The notes beneath the pieces are model-generated. The model saw nothing but the letters and a program-made list of their open reading frames with translations, did no database searches and was not told where the DNA came from. Of a stretch of DNA of 6,266 nt, positions 1-4,694 are shown in pieces; position 1 is the stretch's first letter, and every line of letters starts with the position of its first letter. The stretch is from Phycisphaeraceae bacterium. GTDB lineage: Bacteria > Planctomycetota > Phycisphaerae > Phycisphaerales > Phycisphaeraceae. The stretch lies in the NCBI GenBank assembly GCA_020851395.1, contig JADZCW010000026.1:1-6266 (forward strand). The letters are read 5' to 3'. Position numbers and translations under genes: made by a program.

Positions 1-403
1 GGGTCTGGGCCTCGTCGACGAGCAGGACGATCGGTGTTCCAGCGCGGAGCTGTTCGATGAGCTTCTCACGCAGGCGTTCGAGCATCCGGCCGTGGTCGTC
101 GGAGCGGCGGACGGGAAGGTCGAGGTTGCGGAGCACCTGGCGGATCAGGCCGTCGCGGTCCTGGTGTCCCCAGCCCAGGTGCACGATCGAGGCGTCGGCG
201 CCGCAGCGCTGGCACATGGTCCGGCCGACGGTGGTCTTGCCCGAGCCGATGTCGCCCGTGATCAGGACCAGGCCCTTGCGCATGCGGAGGGTGTACTCGA
301 TGGCCGCCAGGGCCTCGCGGTGCTGGTCGGAGGCGAAGAAGAACCGCGGGTCGGCGGTGTTCTCGAAGGGCAGGAGCTTGAGGTTGTAGAACTCGTGGTA
401 CAT
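1..403 (-). CDS. ExeA-like AAA ATPase of a polysaccharide (XrtA-type) locus, 3' part missing
   Basis: N-terminal 134 codons of a P-loop ATPase that runs off the left edge. The protein begins MYHEFYNLKLLPFENTADPR, the typical opening of ExeA/GspA-type ATPases and of the ATPase found in exosortase-associated exopolysaccharide loci. A Walker A motif GDIGSGKT lies at residues 50-57, and a Walker B motif IVLLVDEAQ near residues 125-133, with Asp130 and Glu131. These ATPases are cytoplasmic; ExeA drives envelope assembly of a secretin, while the role of the XrtA-locus version is not well established. The ATG at 403 is chosen because an AGGAG lies eight bases upstream and the preceding gene stops five bases before it, suggesting translational coupling. 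It is the last visible gene of the polysaccharide operon. The family is confident. The XrtA subtype is inferred from neighbours. Any C-terminal peptidoglycan-binding or membrane segment would be outside the window. Confidence 0.9.
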   Translation of the reverse strand, partial: MYHEFYNLKLLPFENTADPRFFFASDQHREALAAIEYTLRMRKGLVLITGDIGSGKTTVGRTMCQRCGADASIVHLGWGHQDRDGLIRQVLRNLDLPVRRSDDHGRMLERLREKLIEQLRAGTPIVLLVDEAQT

Positions 404-408
404 CAAGC

Positions 409-2103
409 TCACTCCTGCCCGCCGGTGTCGCTGACAGGGTCGGTGTCGAGGTTGGCGTCGGCCACGGCGGCCGGGGCGTCGGAATGGTCCGTGAGGACCG
501 ACGCCGGGACGGCCGCGATCTTCCGCAACAACTCCGGCCGTTCGAGGTTGAAGTAGACGGCGGCAGTGACCAGCCCCAGGGCGGCGGCCATGGCGGTGAG
601 GTTCAGCGGGTAGACCACCAGCTGGCGCAGCCGGCGGAGCCGCAGCTCACGGTCGCTGATCAGCTCGCTGACCGAGCCGAGGACGGGCAGCTCCAGAGTC
701 TCGGACAGCTGGGTCGAGCGGCGGAAGGTCTCGTCGGTGCGGTGGGCCCAGTAGACGCTCGAGGCGCCGGCGAACAGGCCCAGCGTCAGGGCGGCGACGA
801 TGACCTGCGAGAGCTGCGGCGAGACGGGTAGGCCGATGCTCACGCAGGGGCTGATGAAGCTCAGCCGCACGCCGCGGTCGTCGCTCTCGGCCGCCAGGAG
901 CATGTCCAGCCGGCGGAGGTTGTCCTCCCAGAACGAGAGCTGGCGCTGCTGCTCGGTGATCTGGCGATCGAGCTTGATGTACTCGGCGCGGACGGGGAAC
1001 ATCTGCTCGGTCTGTTTCTCGGCCGCGGCGATCTGCCCGCGGAGCGAGGCGGTGCGTTTCTCGTTGGCCAGCAGGTCGGCCCGGGCCTGGGTCAGGGTCA
1101 TTTCCAGCTCGTCGCGGTGCGGGTTGGCCGACAGCGACCGCTGGGTGACGATCTCCTGCTCGGTGGCGGCGGCGCGGGCCTCGAGGTCGGTGATCCGTTG
1201 CCGCAGCGCGACCATGTCCGGGTGCCGCTCGGTCATGTGCAGCACGGTGATGTTCTGCTGAAGCTGCGTCCGGGCCAGGTCCAGGTCCTTGTCGATCTGA
1301 TCCAGGACGGGGTTGCGCTGGCGGACGGTGGTGGGCGTCTGCTGGGGGGTCTGGCCGAGGGACTGCTCGAGGGCCTGGATCTGGACGGTCAGGCCCTCGT
1401 GCGTGTTGCCCAGCTCGGTCAGCTCGGTCTTGAGGTCGGCCAGGGTGATCTGGAGGTTGTTGGGGCTGTTCGGCAGCAGGTCGGCGTTCTGGATTTCGAA
1501 GGTGAGCTTGCGGTTCTCGAGCTGCTCGATCTGCTGGCGACTGCGGGCGACCTCGCGCTGGAAGAAGTCAGCGCTCTGACGGACGCGCTGCTCGATCTTC
1601 GTGCGGGCCTGGTTGATGTAGTTCTCGATCAGGGCGTTGACGGCCCACCGCCCGAACGCCGGCCGCTCGCCGACCAGGCTGACGCGGACCTGTTCGAGCT
1701 CGTTGGTCGAGATCTCGAAGTTGATGCTCAGCTTCCGCAGGAGCAGCTCGCGCAACTCGGGCAGGTCGTTGGCGGTCACGCCCAGGTCGGCCATGAGCTT
1801 GGGATCGGCGCTGAGCTGCTCGATGACGCCCCCGACGGCGGTCAGGCCGGCCAGCTCCTTGTAGAGCGAGGCCCGCTGGTCGACGTAGGCCTTGTTCGAG
1901 GCGCGGTTGACGATCTCGTTCATGACCACGTCGGTGCGGCGTTCGAACATGGCCGCGGCCGAGTACTTCTTGGGCAGCAGCATGCTCGCCAGCAGCACGA
2001 CCAGCACGGCGGCGAAGCCGATGAAGACAAACCGCCGGCGGTGGAGCATCAAGATGCTCCAGGCTTCGAGCAGCGGTTCATTCTGGCCGTGTTTGCGGGT
2101 CAT
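409..2103 (-). CDS. Wzz/GumC-like polysaccharide chain-length determinant
   Basis: Inner-membrane polysaccharide co-polymerase of 564 residues, expected to set chain length and couple polymerisation to export with the lipoprotein encoded just upstream. Hydrophobic segments are visible at about 25-44, 432-453 and 498-518. Between the first two is a long periplasmic region rich in Gln, Glu, Leu and Arg (about 165-400), with heptad-like stretches typical of coiled coils. A Pro-containing stretch (SPCVSIGLPVSPQ, 418-430) precedes the second membrane segment, as in this family. After it comes DETFRRSTQLSETLELPVLG, the familiar linker before the kinase domain in fused Wzz-kinases, but here no kinase follows. 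Instead there is a third hydrophobic segment and an Ala/Asp-rich tail. The length fits the XrtA-associated chain-length family better than short enterobacterial Wzz (about 330). Start: ATG at 2103 with AGGTGA just upstream. The 48-base gap to the preceding gene supports a shared operon. Confidence 0.92.
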   Translation of the reverse strand: MTRKHGQNEPLLEAWSILMLHRRRFVFIGFAAVLVVLLASMLLPKKYSAAAMFERRTDVVMNEIVNRASNKAYVDQRASLYKELAGLTAVGGVIEQLSADPKLMADLGVTANDLPELRELLLRKLSINFEISTNELEQVRVSLVGERPAFGRWAVNALIENYINQARTKIEQRVRQSADFFQREVARSRQQIEQLENRKLTFEIQNADLLPNSPNNLQITLADLKTELTELGNTHEGLTVQIQALEQSLGQTPQQTPTTVRQRNPVLDQIDKDLDLARTQLQQNITVLHMTERHPDMVALRQRITDLEARAAATEQEIVTQRSLSANPHRDELEMTLTQARADLLANEKRTASLRGQIAAAEKQTEQMFPVRAEYIKLDRQITEQQRQLSFWEDNLRRLDMLLAAESDDRGVRLSFISPCVSIGLPVSPQLSQVIVAALTLGLFAGASSVYWAHRTDETFRRSTQLSETLELPVLGSVSELISDRELRLRRLRQLVVYPLNLTAMAAALGLVTAAVYFNLERPELLRKIAAVPASVLTDHSDAPAAVADANLDTDPVSDTGGQE

Positions 2104-2151
2104 GCTTCACCTGTCATCCGCCCGGGACGTCGTGGCGGGGGGTCATGGCGG

Positions 2152-2922
2152 TCAGTCATTGTTGTTGTTGGGTGGGTAGGCGCCGCTGGCGTCATAGATA
2201 TCGGCCGGTCCGCGGACGGTCTCGGCCAGCGGACGGATCGGCAGCAGCAGCTGCTGGAGGCCCAGGCCCACCGAGGCCAGCGGGTTGGCCGGGACGTAGA
2301 TCACGTCGCCGTCGAGCAACTGGGCGTCGAGGGCGGTCTCGCCGCGTTTGACCATCTTGTTCAGGTCGACGGTCATGCGGCGGACGAGCTTGCCGTCAGC
2401 GCTGGGGCGCAGGACCTGGACCTTGGACGGGTCGGCCAGCCGGGTCGGCTGGGCCAGGGCCATCATGCTCAGGACGGAGTTGGTGCCGTTGTAGGTGTAG
2501 CTGCCGGGGGTCGAGACCTCGCCGAAGACGTAGATCTTCTTGCTGTTGAACCGCACGACGTGCACGGAGACGTCGGCGTCCTCATAGTAGGTCGCGGCCA
2601 TCTCGTGCAGCTCGCCGGCGACCTGCTCGCTGGTCTTACCGCTGACGAAGACGGGTCCCAGCAGGGGGAGGTTGATCCGGCCGTCGGGGGCGATCATCTC
2701 GGAGTGGCCGTCGATCTCGCGGACGCGGCGCGAACGGACCATGATGACGTCGGGCGGTTCGAGCACGTAGGACGAGGCGGAGACCACCGGGCGGGGCTGC
2801 TGGATGAAGGCGGAGTAGTCGGTGTATCGCGGCGCACAGCCGGCCAGGACCGCCAGCAGCGCGACGATCGCCAGGCCCGGGGGGCGGCGATGAGGCTTGG
2901 CGAGTTGGATGCGTCCGTTCAT
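2152..2922 (-). CDS. Wza-type polysaccharide export lipoprotein
   Basis: Outer-membrane polysaccharide export protein (Poly_export plus SLBB architecture), 256 residues, predicted to form the periplasm-spanning exit channel for the polymer. A basic N-terminus is followed by a hydrophobic stretch (about 16-27) and the lipobox LAGC, with Cys29 as the lipidated residue. The export domain begins at YVLEPPDVI (52-60) and includes APDGRINLPLLGPV (78-91) and the segment around SVHVVRF (119-125). An SLBB-like beta-grasp unit runs from about KKIYVFGEVSTPGSY (128-142) to DGDVIYVP (204-211). A mostly hydrophobic segment at 213-236 could be the membrane-inserted C-terminal helix known from Wza; this is inference. 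The protein ends in PPNNNND, encoded by a short GTT repeat on the plus strand. Start: ATG at 2922, with AGGAG ten bases upstream. It lies 28 bases after the glycosyl transferase gene and before the chain-length gene, the usual order. Confidence 0.93.
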   Translation of the reverse strand: MNGRIQLAKPHRRPPGLAIVALLAVLAGCAPRYTDYSAFIQQPRPVVSASSYVLEPPDVIMVRSRRVREIDGHSEMIAPDGRINLPLLGPVFVSGKTSEQVAGELHEMAATYYEDADVSVHVVRFNSKKIYVFGEVSTPGSYTYNGTNSVLSMMALAQPTRLADPSKVQVLRPSADGKLVRRMTVDLNKMVKRGETALDAQLLDGDVIYVPANPLASVGLGLQQLLLPIRPLAETVRGPADIYDASGAYPPNNNND

Positions 2923-2950
2923 GACGGTCGTCTCCTGGTCGGGCGTGGGA

Positions 2951-3616
2951 TCACAACGCCATTCGATCCCACAGCCGTGGCACGGTCAGGAACATCAGCC
3001 GCAGGTCCTCGAGGAACCCCAGCCGACGGATGTACAGAAGGTCGAAGGCCAACTTCCGGCGAGCGCCGGACAGATCGTTGGTGTAGCCGTTGCACACCTG
3101 GGCCAGTCCGGTCAGGCCGGGCTTGGTCGCCAGGCGGCGGTCGATGCCGCGGATGTGCCGGCGGAGCTCGCGGTGGATCTCCGGCCGTTCCGGACGCGGG
3201 CCGACGAGGCTCATCTGGCCCAGCAGGATGTTCCAGAGCTGCGGCAGCTCGTCGAGGTGGGCCTTGCGGATCAGGCCCCCGCCGCGGATCAGCCGCGGGT
3301 CGCCGGGACGGGCGAACTGGGCGTCGCCGGTGGCCTCGGCATTGACCGACATCGTCCGCAGCTTGTAGATGCGGAAGAGCCAGCCGTCCCGGCCGACGCG
3401 CCACTGCTGGTAGAGCACGGGCCGGCCGTCGGCCAGCATCACCCAGCACGCACAGATCGCCAGCAGCGGGGCGCTGACGAGCAGGCCCAACGCGGCGCCG
3501 GCGACGTCGGTCCAGCGCTTGGCGGCGGCGAACATCACGCCCTGCCGCCGCTTGCGACGGCCCACGGGAGCAATGATTCCGCCGGGTGTGTTCTTCAACA
3601 TAGGGCTCTGACGCAT
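2951..3616 (-). CDS. Undecaprenyl-phosphate sugar-phosphate transferase (short monotopic type)
   Basis: Bacterial sugar transferase family (PF02397 type). It transfers a sugar-1-phosphate from a UDP-sugar to undecaprenyl phosphate at the inner face of the cytoplasmic membrane, the first committed step of the repeat unit. Visible hallmarks, numbered from the ATG at 3616: KRWTD (33-37) followed by one hydrophobic segment (about 38-61) with a helix-breaking proline (SAPLL), FRIYKLRTM (81-89), the catalytic Asp-Glu pair in HLDELPQLWNIL (120-131), MSLVGPRPE (135-143) and KPGLTGLAQV (165-174). About 221 residues is the size of the minimal PglC-like core, so the multi-span N-terminal domain of WbaP/WcaJ is absent. 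The substrate cannot be read from sequence. The start is uncertain: GTG at 3625, ATG at 3616 and ATG at 3601 share the frame, and none has a strong Shine-Dalgarno; GAG eight bases before 3616 slightly favours that one. First gene of the operon. Confidence 0.93.
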   Translation of the reverse strand: MRQSPMLKNTPGGIIAPVGRRKRRQGVMFAAAKRWTDVAGAALGLLVSAPLLAICACWVMLADGRPVLYQQWRVGRDGWLFRIYKLRTMSVNAEATGDAQFARPGDPRLIRGGGLIRKAHLDELPQLWNILLGQMSLVGPRPERPEIHRELRRHIRGIDRRLATKPGLTGLAQVCNGYTNDLSGARRKLAFDLLYIRRLGFLEDLRLMFLTVPRLWDRMAL

Positions 3617-3658
3617 GTCGCGCACTCGTCAAGTCAAAAGCCGATACGGTGGCCTCAA

Positions 3659-3690
3659 AAGTCGCTATCGACGTGTGATGGCAGCGACTT
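3659..3690 (-). promoter_or_regulatory. Inverted repeat in the presumed leader of the polysaccharide operon
   Basis: Perfect 8-bp arms, AAGTCGCT at 3659-3666 and AGCGACTT at 3683-3690, are separated by 16 bases. The element lies 43 to 75 bases upstream of the ATG at 3616, in the stretch where the operon's promoter or 5' leader should be. It could be an operator bound by a dimeric regulator, since the arm centres are 24 bases apart (a little over two helical turns), or a stem-loop in the leader mRNA. There is no T-run after it on either strand, so it is not an intrinsic terminator. Function is inference only. Confidence 0.35.
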
Positions 3691-3741
3691 AACCGTCGGT
3701 ATTGATTTTGAGCCCTGTTCAGGCTGGGACGGTGGGTAAGG

Positions 3742-3769
3742 CTTGGTGGGCCTGTCCGGCCCCGCCAAG
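3742..3769. repeat. GC-rich hairpin in the intergenic region
   Basis: CTTGGTGGGCC (3742-3752) can fold back on GGCCCCGCCAAG (3758-3769) around a TGTCC loop. Nine pairs, one of them T-G, are followed by a bulged C and two more G-C pairs. No T-tract follows on either strand, so a rho-independent terminator is not supported. It may be a structured part of a transcript or an incidental fold in GC-rich DNA. Confidence 0.4.
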
Positions 3770-3880
3770 GGGCGTGAATGAGCCAGGGACGATTCGTCGG
3801 ACTGCCCCTGGGCGTGCGACAGGGTGCGTCAATGTTCCGTGGCTGTGTCTTATCGGAACGACCTCGCCGGCGGGGGACGG

Positions 3881-3909
3881 TTGACCCTCGCGGCCCGCTG
3901 ACTTAGAGT
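3881..3909 (+). promoter_or_regulatory. Sigma-70-type promoter of tRNA-Arg
   Basis: A -35 box TTGACC (3881-3886, five of six consensus bases) and a -10 box TAGAGT (3904-3909, four of six) are separated by exactly 17 bases. Transcription would start near 3915-3917, leaving a leader of under ten bases before the mature tRNA at 3924. Position and spacing fit a strong constitutive tRNA promoter. The cyclase-family gene after the tRNA may depend on it too. Confidence 0.7.
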
Positions 3910-3923
3910 CCGCCTGCCGTGGC

Positions 3924-3997
3924 GCGCCCGTAGCTCAATTGGATAGAGCATCTGGCTTCGGACCAGAGGGTTGGGGGTTCGAGTCCCTCCGGGCGCA
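3924..3997 (+). tRNA. tRNA-Arg (anticodon UCG)
   Basis: A complete cloverleaf can be drawn. The acceptor stem pairs GCGCCCG (3924-3930) with CGGGCGC (3990-3996), with discriminator A3997. The D stem is GCTC/GAGC (3933-3936 and 3946-3949). The anticodon stem TCTGG/CCAGA (3951-3955 and 3963-3967) encloses the loop CTTCGGA, giving anticodon TCG at 3958-3960, which reads CGA (and with a modified wobble base other CGN) arginine codons. The variable loop is GGGTT. The T stem GGGGG/CCCTC, with one G-U pair, encloses TTCGAGT. The 3' CCA is not encoded: T residues follow the discriminator base, so CCA must be added by nucleotidyltransferase. Confidence 0.97.
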
Positions 3998-4004
3998 TTT
4001 TTCA

Positions 4005-4024
4005 TTCATCCGGGCACGGATGAA
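4005..4024 (+). promoter_or_regulatory. Hairpin between tRNA and cyclase gene, abutting the ribosome binding site
   Basis: TTCATCC (4005-4011) and GGATGAA (4018-4024) form a perfect 7-bp stem with the loop GGGCAC. It lies in the 38-base gap between the tRNA and the downstream ATG. The probable Shine-Dalgarno GAGG (4025-4028) begins at the foot of the stem, seven bases before the ATG at 4036. A T-run (3998-4002) precedes rather than follows the stem, so it does not look like a terminator for the plus strand. It could mark the tRNA 3' processing boundary or modulate translation of the hydrolase gene; both are inference. Confidence 0.35.
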
Positions 4025-4035
4025 GAGGTCGGGAC

Positions 4036-4674
4036 ATGGCCGGAGCGTGGATCGATGTGACGCTGACGATCCGCCAGGGCATGGTCACTTGGCCGGGCGA
4101 TCCCGTTTACCGGCGTGAACTCTTCGCCGGCATGGCCGACGGGGCGCCGTGCAACGCTTCGATGCTGCACATGTCGGCCCACACCGGGACGCACCTCGAC
4201 GCGCCCCGCCATTTCGTGACTGACGGCAAGACGATCGAACAGATCCCGCTCGACGCGGTGATGGGAGTTGTGAAGGTTATCCGTGTCCACGACCCCGCGG
4301 CCGTCACGCCCGAGGAACTGGGGCGTCACCCTCTCGAGCGAGGCGACCGCATCCTATTTAGGACGCGCAACTCGGATACGCCTTACGGCGAGGAGCCGTT
4401 CAATCGGAAGTTCGTTTCGATCCGGCGCGACGCGGCGGAGATGCTCGTGCAGGCGGGGGTGCGGACGGTGGGGGTGGACTATCTGTCCGTGGGGGCCATC
4501 GACGGCGACGGCGTGCAGACGCACCAGGTGCTGCTGGGCGCGGGACTGTGGCTGATCGAAGGGCTCTACCTAGCCCAGATCGAGGAGGGCCGTTACGAGA
4601 TGGTCTGCCTGCCTCTGAAGCTTGAGGGCTCGGACGGCGCGCCGGCGCGGGTGCTGCTCCGCCGCATCGGATGA
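4036..4674 (+). CDS. Cyclase-family metal-dependent hydrolase, kynurenine formamidase (KynB)-like
   Basis: A 212-residue cytoplasmic protein of the PF04199 cyclase family, which includes bacterial kynurenine formamidase (N-formylkynurenine to kynurenine plus formate). The signature HTGTHLDAPRHF lies at 49-60. Its His/His/Asp residues (His49, His53, Asp55) and His59 match the family's metal-binding HxGTHxDxPxH pattern. The N-terminal IDVTLTIRQGMVTWPGDP (6-23) is the usual family opening. VGVDYLSVGAID (145-156), His163 and Glu175 in LIEGLYL match the second half of the active site. The ending EGRYEMVCLPLKLEGSDGAP resembles KynB closely. Length matches KynB (about 205-220). The start ATG has GAGG seven bases upstream. 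It follows tRNA-Arg by 38 bases without an evident promoter of its own, and converges on pabB with a 20-base gap. No other tryptophan-degradation genes are visible, so the true substrate (another amide, lactone or cyclic compound) is open. Confidence 0.88.
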   Translation: MAGAWIDVTLTIRQGMVTWPGDPVYRRELFAGMADGAPCNASMLHMSAHTGTHLDAPRHFVTDGKTIEQIPLDAVMGVVKVIRVHDPAAVTPEELGRHPLERGDRILFRTRNSDTPYGEEPFNRKFVSIRRDAAEMLVQAGVRTVGVDYLSVGAIDGDGVQTHQVLLGAGLWLIEGLYLAQIEEGRYEMVCLPLKLEGSDGAPARVLLRRIG

Positions 4675-4694
4675 TGACGGTTATTGCCTGATTT

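Larger units (their letters stand above)
3617..3923. other. Non-coding divergent region between the polysaccharide operon and tRNA-Arg
   Basis: About 300 bases without a convincing gene. The only plus-strand ORF is about 60 codons with an unnatural composition. The side nearest the operon is locally AT-richer than its surroundings (about 3630-3715), as expected for a promoter and leader, but I find no minus-strand -35/-10 pair I would defend. It contains an 8-bp inverted repeat, a GC-rich hairpin, a short odd palindrome GACGATTCGTC at 3788-3798 and the inverted repeat GTTCCG-N14-CGGAAC at 3834-3859. At the right end is the tRNA promoter. I recognise no riboswitch class. Confidence 0.6.

Noticed and set aside
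92..556. Plus-strand open frame across the ATPase start and the end of the chain-length gene
   Set aside because: It is antisense to the Walker A region and the gene junction, with an Ala/Val/Gly-rich peptide and no ribosome binding site or family signature.
1117..3345. Very long plus-strand open frame (742 codons) antisense to the chain-length, export and transferase genes
   Set aside because: It is the mirror of GC-rich minus-strand genes whose family motifs are unmistakable. Its own peptide is a low-complexity mix rich in Gly, Asp, Gln and Arg with no recognisable domain, and it crosses three gene boundaries.
2919..3632. Second minus-strand open frame overlapping the sugar transferase gene
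   Set aside because: It is a frame-shifted reading of the same DNA with an Arg/Pro-rich peptide. The other frame carries all the conserved transferase motifs.
3834..3859. GTTCCG-N14-CGGAAC inverted repeat upstream of the tRNA promoter
   Set aside because: Six-base arms with a 14-base spacer are expected by chance at this scale. There is no T-tract and no match to a regulator motif I know.
3702..3884. 60-codon plus-strand open frame in the intergenic region
   Set aside because: It has no ribosome binding site, has a Pro/Gly/Trp-rich unnatural peptide, and ends inside the tRNA promoter.
3924..3997. tRNA-Arg as an integration site for a mobile element
   Set aside because: There is no integrase, and I saw no second copy of the tRNA 3' end or composition shift in the window. 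The flanking genes look like ordinary chromosomal genes.
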